From contig NZ_LT840184.1 of NCBI RefSeq assembly GCF_900177425.1, positions 5,355,189 through 5,419,188 of the forward strand: a stretch of 64,000 nucleotides of DNA, given 5' to 3'. The translations under genes and the position numbers were made by a program. The stretch is from Paenibacillus uliginis N3/975. Lineage in GTDB: Bacteria > Bacillota > Bacilli > Paenibacillales > Paenibacillaceae. The notes beneath the pieces were generated by a model. The model saw only the letters and a list, made by a program, of their open reading frames with translations. It had not been told where the DNA came from and made no database searches. Below are positions 45,751 to 53,979 of the stretch, piece by piece; position 1 is the stretch's first letter; every line of letters begins with the position of its first letter.

Positions 45751-45797
45751 GTCCCATGTTGCGATTATTATGATTCCGTAGAAAAGGAGGCGGGGAC

Positions 45798-46844
45798 TTG
45801 CCAACGGTAAGAGATATAGCACGTGCAGCGGGTGTATCGCCGGCGACCGTATCGCGGGTTCTTACGGGTAAAGGAAACACATCCTCCGAAGTGAATGAAA
45901 AAGTAGAGAAAGCGATACGGGAGCTCGGGTACGTGCACAACCCAAAGGCGAAGCCGAACGCTCCGGGCGCCGAATCCCGCACCATCTGCTATACAATCGC
46001 ACGTGAACCTAGCGAAATTTTTGGGAATCCGTACTATTCCAATGTGCTCCTTGGTTTATCCAACGCTACTCAAAAATACGGATATGAATTGCAGATTTCC
46101 GCCTTTCGCTCTGTCGATCAACAAATCGAGAAATGCTTGGCGCTATACCGGAACAAAAGAGTGAATGGCTTTATTTTATCCGGCGTCATGTCGGCGGACA
46201 AAAGCTCGCTGATTCAAAGCCTGCAGCAGCATTCCATTCCATTCGTCATGATCGGGCGCAGTCTGCAGCACAATGTTTTTTGCATTCATAGCGATAATTT
46301 CCGGGATGGGTATGTCACGGCCCAGCATTTGCTGGACGAAGGGTACCGGCGTATCGTGTTCCTGACCGAGAGTCTGGACGTCGATGTCGTGCGCGACCGG
46401 ATCGCAGGGTACAAGCAGGCGCTACACAGCAACGGTCTGGAGGCGGGAGACGACGACGTCGTCTTGTGCGGCTCGAAGGAAGCGGACATGATTGCTGCTC
46501 TGGACGAATACAGCTCCGGAGGCAGAGCATTCGACGCGATTATCGCTGCTGACAGCGTGTTGGCGCTCGGTGTATTGAAGTATTGCCGGGAGCGCGATTT
46601 GCGCGTTCCGGAAGATGTCGGCATCATCGGCTTCAACGATGCCGCCTTTCTTAACAAAATCTCCCCATCGATCAGCTGCACGACCATTCGAGGGGAGCAT
46701 CTCGGTCTAGAAGCGCTGGAGATGCTCATTGAGCTGATGGACGATCCTGAGCGCATTAATAAGAACAAGACGGTAACGCTGCCTTCCGAGCTTATCGTTC
46801 GCCAATCGACACAACGGACAAGACATTCCTCATCCCATACATGA
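45798..46844 (+). CDS. LacI-family transcriptional regulator 1
   Basis: A 348-residue repressor: N-terminal helix-turn-helix TVRDIARAAGVSPATVSRVL with hinge, and a sugar-binding C-terminal domain (EIFGNPYYSNVLLGLSNA, HSDNFRDGYVTAQHLLDEGY, EDVGIIGFNDAAFL). Start is TTG at 45798, seven bases from GGAGG. It is a clear paralogue of the regulator at 52.7 kb (same NxRDGY and VGIIGFNDA segments). It is convergent with the MgtC/sugar-import block. Confidence 0.92.
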   Translation: MPTVRDIARAAGVSPATVSRVLTGKGNTSSEVNEKVEKAIRELGYVHNPKAKPNAPGAESRTICYTIAREPSEIFGNPYYSNVLLGLSNATQKYGYELQISAFRSVDQQIEKCLALYRNKRVNGFILSGVMSADKSSLIQSLQQHSIPFVMIGRSLQHNVFCIHSDNFRDGYVTAQHLLDEGYRRIVFLTESLDVDVVRDRIAGYKQALHSNGLEAGDDDVVLCGSKEADMIAALDEYSSGGRAFDAIIAADSVLALGVLKYCRERDLRVPEDVGIIGFNDAAFLNKISPSISCTTIRGEHLGLEALEMLIELMDDPERINKNKTVTLPSELIVRQSTQRTRHSSSHT

Positions 46845-46848
46845 AGTA

Positions 46849-46877
46849 AGAGAGGGCGGATATTCCGCCCTCTCTCT
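46849..46877. terminator. Hairpin between convergent LacI gene and mgtC
   Basis: AGAGAGGGCGGA / TCCGCCCTCTCT arms with a short loop; pyrimidine-rich flanks but no true T run. Confidence 0.55.
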
Positions 46878-46914
46878 CATTCCCACTTCAATTCAATTCC
46901 TACACATCATAGCG

Positions 46915-47622
46915 TTACTCTATTTTTACAGCAGTCACGCCTGGTATCGCCTTCAAGAGCTCAACCAGATCGCTCATCAGCTTTTTTTTCGGCATTACAA
47001 TTGTGATCATCATCTGCAGTGGCAGAGCTGCCTCTTCCATCGGTTCCGGCGACTCCGCATCGGCCACGTTCATGTTCCGGATCTCTACCCGCTCCGCAAT
47101 CAGTTGCTTCGAAATCATGCCCAGCGTATCTGGGCCTCCGGAACAGGTGACTTCTACCAACAGCGCCTTATTTGCTACCAGATAACGAAGCTCGATTTTG
47201 TTCAGCACCTGCAAGGAGAGGAACACGAGCCCGCAGGTTAAAATGGCCGGGAGATAAAATCCTGCGCCTACCGCGAGTCCTATCGCGGCCATTACCCAGA
47301 GCGTAGCGGCCGTAGTCAGTCCTTTGACGGACATGCCTGTTCGAATAATCGTCCCCGCGCCGAGGAAGCCAATGCCGCTGATGACCTGTGCCGCCAGACG
47401 GGCCGGATCGATCCGAACATTCGGCTCATCGACGAAGGCGTTGAAGCCATAAATGGACAGCAGCATAATAAGCGAAGAGCCGATGCATACCAAAATATTG
47501 GTGCGGAATCCGGCAGCATGCTGATTCATCTCCCGCTCGAAGCCGATAATGCCTCCAAGCACAAGCGCAAGAAGCAATCGCAGACATATACTTGCCGTGT
47601 CCAACGTCCAAGGGCTTGTCAC
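46915..47622 (-). CDS. MgtC/SapB-family membrane protein
   Basis: A 235-residue protein: four to five N-terminal membrane segments with the family motif LGGIIGFEREMNQHAAGFRT, then GIGFLGAGTIIR, VKGLTTAATLWVMAAIGLA, and a cytoplasmic ACT-like C-terminal domain (~150-235). MgtC proteins support growth at low Mg and modulate P-type ATPases in other bacteria. The GTG at 47622 follows GAGAGGGGGAGATACG. It is 82 bases past the sugar permease and may be at the end of that operon. Confidence 0.87.
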   Translation of the reverse strand: MTSPWTLDTASICLRLLLALVLGGIIGFEREMNQHAAGFRTNILVCIGSSLIMLLSIYGFNAFVDEPNVRIDPARLAAQVISGIGFLGAGTIIRTGMSVKGLTTAATLWVMAAIGLAVGAGFYLPAILTCGLVFLSLQVLNKIELRYLVANKALLVEVTCSGGPDTLGMISKQLIAERVEIRNMNVADAESPEPMEEAALPLQMMITIVMPKKKLMSDLVELLKAIPGVTAVKIE

Positions 47623-47704
47623 CGTATCTCCCCCTCTCGTCACTACTGTTCTAATCTAATTTGCACATAAAAACTCCCGCAGGTTCTATCTCTAGCTCGC
47701 TTCC

Positions 47705-48547
47705 CTATGTTTTCGTTGCCCCCGCAGTCAGCCCGGAAATAAGGAAACGCTGCAGGAACAGGAACACCACGGCAATCGGAATGGCAATAAGCATCGATCC
47801 CGCTGCGAACCGAGTGAAATTGTTGCTGAATTCCTGATTGACCAGGTTGAACAAGCCGACGGCGAGTGTATAGTTCTCCGAGCTTCGAATGACGATCCGC
47901 GGCAGCAGGAAGTCCATGAACGGCGTCATAAAATTGAACAAGGCAACCACGGCCAGAATCGGCTTCGCCAGCGGCAAAATAATCTGGAAGAAAATCCGGA
48001 AATGGCCCGCTCCGTCAATCTTGGCCGACTCGTCCAAATCCCGCGGGATCGTGTCGAAATAGCCTTTGATCAAAAACGCGTGCATTGGAATGGAGGATCC
48101 GACGTAGACCAGAATCAAGCCAGCCAGCGTATCCAGCAGTCCTAAGAGGTTGAGCAAAATATAAATCGCGACCATCCCCATTAATACAGGGAACATCTTG
48201 ATCAGCAGAAGCGCGTACAGACCGTTCTTGCGCCCTCTGAAGTTATAACGCGAGAACGCATACGCCAGGAACGTCGTGACAATAAGCGACAGCACCGTCT
48301 TCCAGCTGGCGACAATCAGCGTATTTTTGTACCACAGCGCATATTGACTGTCCGGACTGGAGAACAACCAGGAGTAATGCTCCGTCGACCAGTTCTCCGG
48401 AATTATTTTTGCACTGTATAAACTGGTCCCCGGATTTAGCGAGACGCCCATGGCCCATACCAGCGGATACGCAATCACGATGAACATGAACAAAATGAAC
48501 GCGTAAATGCCGGTGAGCTCTAATCTCGATTTCCATCTCGTACTCAT
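47705..48547 (-). CDS. Sugar ABC transporter permease (MalG/MdxG-like)
   Basis: A 280-residue permease with six membrane segments. The EAA loop is DESAKIDGAGHFRIFFQIIL, and NPGTSLYSAKIIPENWSTEHY is a family segment. Length and sequence pattern match MdxG of Bacillus maltodextrin importers. Start ATG overlaps the MalF-like stop by one base (TAATG). No ATPase is encoded nearby, so it presumably shares an MsmX-type ATPase coded elsewhere. Confidence 0.9.
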   Translation of the reverse strand: MSTRWKSRLELTGIYAFILFMFIVIAYPLVWAMGVSLNPGTSLYSAKIIPENWSTEHYSWLFSSPDSQYALWYKNTLIVASWKTVLSLIVTTFLAYAFSRYNFRGRKNGLYALLLIKMFPVLMGMVAIYILLNLLGLLDTLAGLILVYVGSSIPMHAFLIKGYFDTIPRDLDESAKIDGAGHFRIFFQIILPLAKPILAVVALFNFMTPFMDFLLPRIVIRSSENYTLAVGLFNLVNQEFSNNFTRFAAGSMLIAIPIAVVFLFLQRFLISGLTAGATKT

Positions 48548-49848
48548 TAGATGTTGCCCCCTTCCTTGAAAGATCGGGTTCTCCTGAATTGGAAAAAGGC
48601 TACGGTTGCCACAATCAGACCCAGAATAATGGAAATGACGGCCGCCATGTTGTAGTTCAACGTTTCAAAGGTAAGCTTGTACACCCATGAAATGACGATA
48701 TCCGTCGACCCTGCCGTCTGGCCGCGCACCGGCGGACCGCCTTGGTTGAACAAGTAAATCAAGTTGAAGTTATTGAAATTGCCCGTATATTGCATAATGA
48801 GCAGCGGAGCTGTCGCGAACAGGACATGTGGAAGCGTAATGAAGCGGAATCTTTGCCACTTGCTCGCTCCGTCAACCTCCGCCGCCTCGTACCAGTCGCC
48901 TGATATACTTTGGAGCACCCCCGTGAACAAGGCGAACACAAAGCTGAAGCCCAGCCATACTTGAATAATAATAATGGCTACCTTCGTCCATAGCGGATCG
49001 GACATCCACGGAATGGACAAGCCTAACGGGCCCAATATTTGCCGGTTCACCGCGCCGAATTGATCATTGAACATCGCGGCAAACACGAGAATGGATACGA
49101 ATGAAGGAACGGCCCATGGCAGAATGAGCATCGTCCGAATGAATTTTTTGAATTTGACGCGTTTGTCGTTCACGATCACCGCCAAAAACAAGGCGAGCGC
49201 AATCTGCAGCGTCGACGCGACAAACGTCCATACGAGCGTCCACGACAGCACGGAGAAGAACGTATTGCGCCAAATCGGAATGGAAAAAATATTTTTGAAA
49301 TTTTCAAATCCTACCCAATCCAGCAAATGACGGGGTGGCGAATTATAAATGTTGTAATTCGTGAATGCCAAGGAAACCATGAACAATAGCGGCAAAATAA
49401 GCACGAACGTAACCATGAAGATGCCGGGCCCGACGAATAGATAAGGAACCCCTTTATCCCATGCCTGCCTATAGCCTTCGCGAAGCGTCGTTACCTTCCA
49501 GCCTTCGCGGATTTTAAGGGCATCGTTGCGCGCATCGGTCAAGTTAATCCAGTAGAAAATAACAAAGAAAATGGTCAATATGATCGAAATAATGCCTTGA
49601 ATGAGCAAGGAACGTGAGTCGTCCACCCCTTGCAACGTGCCCAGCGTCCAAAGCCCCCAATACCCGATGTTCAAAAAATCAGCGAACACGAAAAAGAAGG
49701 ATAAAAATAATACAAAAAATAATGAACCCTTTATATATCTCCGGTTATACAGTTGCCCGAGCCCCGGGATACCGGACAGCAGCATCGCCAACTTGGCATT
49801 ATGCGAACTGGTTTTCGGCTTGTCGGTTCGTGTCTGCGGTTCTCCCAA
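48547..49848 (-). CDS. Sugar ABC transporter permease (MalF/MdxF-like)
   Basis: A 433-residue permease. The extra N-terminal part (AKLAMLLSGIPGLGQLYNRR plus two to three membrane segments, residues ~15-120) is typical of Bacillus MdxF. The transport core has the EAA loop EAAEVDGASKWQRFRFITLP. There is no ATG at a sensible place: TTG at 49848 lies ten bases from GAGGAGG. It pairs with the MalG-like permease. Confidence 0.88.
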   Translation of the reverse strand: MGEPQTRTDKPKTSSHNAKLAMLLSGIPGLGQLYNRRYIKGSLFFVLFLSFFFVFADFLNIGYWGLWTLGTLQGVDDSRSLLIQGIISIILTIFFVIFYWINLTDARNDALKIREGWKVTTLREGYRQAWDKGVPYLFVGPGIFMVTFVLILPLLFMVSLAFTNYNIYNSPPRHLLDWVGFENFKNIFSIPIWRNTFFSVLSWTLVWTFVASTLQIALALFLAVIVNDKRVKFKKFIRTMLILPWAVPSFVSILVFAAMFNDQFGAVNRQILGPLGLSIPWMSDPLWTKVAIIIIQVWLGFSFVFALFTGVLQSISGDWYEAAEVDGASKWQRFRFITLPHVLFATAPLLIMQYTGNFNNFNLIYLFNQGGPPVRGQTAGSTDIVISWVYKLTFETLNYNMAAVISIILGLIVATVAFFQFRRTRSFKEGGNI

Positions 49849-49892
49849 TCTAATCAAGCCTCCTCTTTGACATCCGCAATGCAACGTCAATT

Positions 49893-49923
49893 GGATTGGG
49901 GTGCGAAACCCGCACCCCAATCC
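49893..49923 (-). terminator. Intercistronic hairpin between binding-protein and permease genes
   Basis: GGATTGGGGTGCG / CGCACCCCAATCC, a perfect 13-bp stem with a five-base loop. Such hairpins raise the level of binding-protein mRNA over permease mRNA. Confidence 0.75.
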
Positions 49924-49935
49924 GATCATCATTCC

Positions 49936-51222
49936 TTATTTATTGGCGTTGTTGATCGCGATTTGCTCTTTGATTTGAACGACTGCTTCATCCAGCACCT
50001 CTTTGGTATCCTGACCTTTCGCCAGGAACACGAGCGCATTTTTCATCGGCTCCCATGTCTGGGAGATTTCCGGATTATTCGGTGTTGGTGTAGCGAATTT
50101 GGACTGCTCGGCCACAGCCGAGAAGTAAGGGTGCTTCGTAATGAGATCGCTTTCTAAAATCCCAGGACGCGCTGGAATTTCTCCGGCCGTTTCGAAATGG
50201 CTCGCGCCGTTCTCGTCATTGGTAATGAACAGAGCTAACTCGGTCGCCCATTCCTTATGTTTAGAGAATGGGGACAGCACCAGTCCTTTGACACCCAGGA
50301 AGGAAGGCGGGCGTTGGCCGTTGGCAAGCTTCGGCAGCGGGATAGCACCCAGCTTATCTCCAAGCGCCGATTCATAGTTTTTGATCGATGATGGCACCGA
50401 GACGACGGCACCAACCTTTCCTTCTTTGAACAAGCCGTCGATCACATCACCATTAATCGATTCCGGAATAAGCCCCTTTTCGAACCATGATTTGATCAGA
50501 TTTGCGCCTTTGACAGCGCCTTCATTATTCAAGCCGATATCGTCCACGTTATAGCCTGTATCTTTGTCATATCCGAAAATATAACCGCCATTACCCTGCA
50601 GGAACATGTTGGCGTAATAGAAATTCGTCGCATCGAACAATAATCCATATTCATCCTTCGATACATCGGTGAACTCCAAAGCGAATTTCTCCAGTTCTTC
50701 CCATGTTTCCGGCGCCTTTGGCATAAGCTCCTTGTTGTAGAACAAGGCTGTCGTCTCGATGACCATTGGCAGGTTATATATTTTGCCGTCAATCGTTACA
50801 GCCTGGATCGCCTCAGGCGAATACTCGCTAATCTGCTCTTCACTGATCTGGAACGGCTCGGCCAGCCCTTGCAGCACGTTGCGGCCCATGGAATTATGGG
50901 TGGCGCTCCACAGATCAGGCCCGCGATCGGCCGGTCCATCAAGTGAGAACGCTTTCGCTTGTTCGCGCGGGTTGAACGGAATGACTTCCACGTTAATGCC
51001 CGTCTTCTCGGTAAATTTTTTCGTAATGGCCCGCATTGAATTTAATTCAGGCTCATTTTCAGGACCCCATATTTTCAGACGGTCCGGCTTCGGCGGCATC
51101 TCCCCTTCTTGTTGCTGGGCCGTATCCGGTTTGGCCTGTTCCGCATCACGCTTCGGCCCGCAGGCCGCAAGCGACAAAACGACGGTTAATGAGAGCAGCA
51201 GCAATAACATTTTCTTTGCCAT
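49936..51222 (-). CDS. Sugar ABC transporter substrate-binding lipoprotein (MdxE-like)
   Basis: A 428-residue lipoprotein (signal with lipobox SLAAC, Cys ~21, then a charged linker) of binding protein family 1. Family segments: KIWGPENEPELNSMRAITKK, GPDLWSATHNSMGR, IETTALFYNKELMPKAPETW, and FFKEGKVGAVVS-like GLFKEGKVGAVVSVP. It resembles maltodextrin/maltose-binding proteins. ATG follows AAGGGGGAACTTAAGT. The ligand is inferred only from family likeness. Confidence 0.9.
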   Translation of the reverse strand: MAKKMLLLLLSLTVVLSLAACGPKRDAEQAKPDTAQQQEGEMPPKPDRLKIWGPENEPELNSMRAITKKFTEKTGINVEVIPFNPREQAKAFSLDGPADRGPDLWSATHNSMGRNVLQGLAEPFQISEEQISEYSPEAIQAVTIDGKIYNLPMVIETTALFYNKELMPKAPETWEELEKFALEFTDVSKDEYGLLFDATNFYYANMFLQGNGGYIFGYDKDTGYNVDDIGLNNEGAVKGANLIKSWFEKGLIPESINGDVIDGLFKEGKVGAVVSVPSSIKNYESALGDKLGAIPLPKLANGQRPPSFLGVKGLVLSPFSKHKEWATELALFITNDENGASHFETAGEIPARPGILESDLITKHPYFSAVAEQSKFATPTPNNPEISQTWEPMKNALVFLAKGQDTKEVLDEAVVQIKEQIAINNANK

Positions 51223-51255
51223 ACTTAAGTTCCCCCTTGAGTCTATGATTGAAAT

Positions 51256-51879
51256 CTATTCGTATACGTGCGGACCAAGATGGTCTTTATGCAACGTTAC
51301 ACGCTCACATTGGCCTTGCGAACCGAGAACATAGTGCACAATCGCCGCATTATATACGGGATGAACGTCCCCGGGATTGACGATTTGCTTCAAATCCGAG
51401 GTCGACTGACCATGTCCGAATACTGCAATATGCGCGTCAGTTCCGTAATAAGCGGACAGCTTCGCATCAATAAATTTCTGGACGCGTTTGCGGACGATCG
51501 CATGATTCTCCGGCCAGGTCGGCCACCATTTTTGCTGCATATCCTGATATTCCACGAATTTCGTATGCGGGAATTCCTCCACAATCTGCGAGCAGGCTTC
51601 CCAATCGTAATCCCGGTAGTCTTTCCATTCCTCATTGAAAATCTCGGACATTTCAGGAATTAGCACAATCCCTAGACCCTGGTCCTTGGCAAAAGGTGTC
51701 GCCGTCTGAATGACTCTGCGCAGCGGGCTGCAAAATATCACATCCAGTTTGATATCTTTAAAAAACGAAGGGATCTGCTCCGCCTGCCATCGTCCCACTT
51801 CCGACAAACTGCAGTTCGGCCCGCCTCCTTGTCCAATATTCATCGTCGATTGTGCATGGCGAATGACATATAAGTGCAT
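51256..51879 (-). CDS. Histidine phosphatase family protein 1
   Basis: A 207-residue phosphoglycerate-mutase-like phosphatase. Catalytic RHAQS at residues ~7-11, second His in VFGHGQS (~155), and an Arg in FCSPLRRVIQTA. Gln replaces the usual Gly of RHG, seen in some members. Substrate unknown. ATG follows AGAGGAGAACATGATCT. It is 34 bases upstream of the binding-protein gene and 30 bases after the second phosphatase. Confidence 0.88.
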   Translation of the reverse strand: MHLYVIRHAQSTMNIGQGGGPNCSLSEVGRWQAEQIPSFFKDIKLDVIFCSPLRRVIQTATPFAKDQGLGIVLIPEMSEIFNEEWKDYRDYDWEACSQIVEEFPHTKFVEYQDMQQKWWPTWPENHAIVRKRVQKFIDAKLSAYYGTDAHIAVFGHGQSTSDLKQIVNPGDVHPVYNAAIVHYVLGSQGQCERVTLHKDHLGPHVYE

Positions 51880-51908
51880 AGATCATGTTCTCCTCTGTGT
51901 TGTTAGAT

Positions 51909-52559
51909 TTATCCGCTCCGAAAGCTGCCGGCAGCCAAGCCTGCCCGTTCGTACTCCCCGATCCGCAGATGCCCCGTATCGTTCAACTTCAGCAGTTCGG
52001 TCTCTTCCTCGCCAAAAACGATATGGTTTACCCCCGTATTTTCCTGAGGAAAACGGATATGTGCGGCTGATGGAATGCCGAGCGTTTCGCGGAGAAGATA
52101 TTCATTAAAATTGCCGTGACAGAATACCGCAATCCGCTGCTCTCCGCACGCCCGGAGCTGCCGCAGCGCTTCCTGCGCGCGCCGCCCGACAGTCTCGGGG
52201 CGATCTCCCCCCGGGCATTCCCATCCATCCGTCTCTATCGTGTCCTCGAATATAGCTTCCGGGACGCTCTCCAATAATGACTGCTGGGAAAGACCGATAA
52301 ACCGGCTGCCTTCCCTCACTTCATACAACGCTTTCATCACATGAATCGGCAAACCGAGCAGTCTTGCCAGCGGCTGCGCCGACTGCATCGCCCGAATCAA
52401 CGGGCTGGCATAGATGGCGCGGATGCCACGCTCCCTCAAATAGATCGCCACGCGAGCAGCTTGAGCGTGGCCCTGCTCGGTCAGCGGCGAATCCGGCATA
52501 TCCCGGTCCGGCTGCGTATTGCCGACTGATTGTCCATGCCGTACTAGATATAGCTCCAT
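51909..52559 (-). CDS. Histidine phosphatase family protein 2
   Basis: A 216-residue phosphatase with canonical LVRHGQSVGNTQPD, AIYASPLIRAMQSAQPLA and second His in AVFCHGNFNEYL. Distinct from but related to its neighbour. Substrate unknown. ATG follows GAAGGAGCAATT. The pair sits between the LacI gene and the sugar-importer genes, all leftward. Confidence 0.88.
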   Translation of the reverse strand: MELYLVRHGQSVGNTQPDRDMPDSPLTEQGHAQAARVAIYLRERGIRAIYASPLIRAMQSAQPLARLLGLPIHVMKALYEVREGSRFIGLSQQSLLESVPEAIFEDTIETDGWECPGGDRPETVGRRAQEALRQLRACGEQRIAVFCHGNFNEYLLRETLGIPSAAHIRFPQENTGVNHIVFGEEETELLKLNDTGHLRIGEYERAGLAAGSFRSG

Positions 52560-52606
52560 AATTGCTCCTTCGCTTGCTCTGTAATCTTTGAAACCACATG
52601 CAATCC

Positions 52607-52637
52607 GATCTGCGGGCCTATCGCATTCCCGCAGATC
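52607..52637 (-). terminator. Hairpin between LacI gene 2 and the phosphatases
   Basis: GATCTGCGGG / CCCGCAGATC, perfect 10-bp stem, no T run on the minus strand; possible attenuator or processing site. Confidence 0.45.
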
Positions 52638-52652
52638 TGTGCCTGAGTGCCT

Positions 52653-53687
52653 CTATCTGACCTGCAAGGAAGTTCTTGCGGTCGATTGACGAATCATTAG
52701 CTTAGATGGAAGCGTCACGTTTTTTTTGAGACTCATCGTCTGCGGTTCATTCATGATCTCGTTCAGCAAATGAAACGCTTCCGCCCCCAGGTTGGCCCCA
52801 TTCATCTCCACACAGCTTAATGTCGGGGATACCTTGACCAGATAAGGGGCGTCATTGAATCCGATTATCCCCACTTCTTCCGGAACGCGCAGACCCTTCA
52901 GCTGACAGAACTTCAAAACGCTAAGCGACATGACGCTGTCCATCGTGATGACGCTGTCAACGACGACGCCTTCATCAAGCAGGCGCTGCAGCGCATCCAT
53001 GATATCCTCTTCTTCCGGTCCCGCCTGCACGATACGCTTGGGGCTCGCGTCCAGTCCGCCTTGCTGTACTGCTTGGCTATAACCGGATATTCTCGCCGCG
53101 AAAACATCCAACTGCGTGTCCTGCGTCAATACAACGAGATTCCGGAATCCGGTGTCAATCAGATGCCGAGCGGCCATATATCCGTCCCGCATATTATCGT
53201 TATGGACGGAGAATACGTCATGGCGGAACGTGCGGCCGATAATGACGAACGGAATATGCTCTTCATGAAAGGTTCGCAGTAGCCGATCCTTGTCAGCCGA
53301 CAAAATCCCGGTCAAGATAAACCCATCGACCTTGTTTTGCTTGTACAGCTGCAAGCATTTCTCGATCTGCTGATCGACGTTGTGGAACACCGCCAGCTGC
53401 AAGTCCATGCCATGCTGCTCAACAGCGCTCGATACCCCGTACAGCACGCTGTCGAAGAACGGGTTACCGAAGATATGCGTCGAGTTTCGGGCGATGGTCA
53501 AGCAAATGGTCCTGTTGCTGGCGATGAGAGGCTTGGCGCCTCCGGTGCGAACATAGTTCGTCTTCCGAATCGCCATCTGAACTCTTGCACGGACATCTTC
53601 CGAGGTATTGCCTTTATTCGATAACACTCTTGATACGGTTGCTGGAGATACGCCAGCCAATTTTGCTACATCCTTGATGTTGGCCAC
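52653..53687 (-). CDS. LacI-family transcriptional regulator 2
   Basis: A 344-residue repressor: helix-turn-helix NIKDVAKLAGVSPATVSRVL, then a sugar-binding domain (HIFGNPFFDSVLYGVSSA, HNDNMRDGYMAARHLIDTGF, EEVGIIGFNDAPYLV). The GTG at 53687 follows AGGGGGGATTTC; a longer frame to 53744 lacks a ribosome site. It heads the phosphatase/sugar-importer run. TGAAAC/GTTTCA repeats upstream are probable autoregulatory operators. Confidence 0.92.
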   Translation of the reverse strand: MANIKDVAKLAGVSPATVSRVLSNKGNTSEDVRARVQMAIRKTNYVRTGGAKPLIASNRTICLTIARNSTHIFGNPFFDSVLYGVSSAVEQHGMDLQLAVFHNVDQQIEKCLQLYKQNKVDGFILTGILSADKDRLLRTFHEEHIPFVIIGRTFRHDVFSVHNDNMRDGYMAARHLIDTGFRNLVVLTQDTQLDVFAARISGYSQAVQQGGLDASPKRIVQAGPEEEDIMDALQRLLDEGVVVDSVITMDSVMSLSVLKFCQLKGLRVPEEVGIIGFNDAPYLVKVSPTLSCVEMNGANLGAEAFHLLNEIMNEPQTMSLKKNVTLPSKLMIRQSTARTSLQVR

Positions 53688-53708
53688 GAAATCCCCCCTG
53701 ATACCTCG

Positions 53709-53940
53709 TGAAACATTAATTGAAACAAATGAAACACGATTCATTCATATTAAACCATACTTCTCTCGGTTTGAAAAGATAAAATGTCGTTTTTGGCTTA
53801 AATTCTTTTATTCCATGAAAAACAAAGGTTTTTACTTGTTATTTTTATGAAACAATCACAATTTTGTTTCATTGTTTCATTTATAATGAAACAAAATCAC
53901 CTCCTGTGCAAAATGACAGTGAGGTGATTTCATCGTTTCA
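53709..53940. promoter_or_regulatory. Cluster of eight TGAAAC/GTTTCA boxes
   Basis: TGAAAC at 53709, 53721, 53730, 53848 and 53887; GTTTCA at 53866, 53874 and 53935. Pairs form dyads: TGTTTCA-N7-TGAAACA (53873-53893) and TGAAACAA...TTGTTTCA (53848-53871). They lie between the start of LacI gene 2 and the end of nirK, so are candidates for LacI-type operators. No open frame is seen here. Confidence 0.5.
53893..53930 (-). terminator. nirK terminator
   Basis: AAATCACCTC / GAGGTGATTT stem (extended by CTGT/ACAG) followed on the minus strand by TTTTGTTTC. Confidence 0.75.
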
Positions 53941-53979
53941 TATCGAACTGGGTGAATATCTGCATTCTTCTCAATTGGT

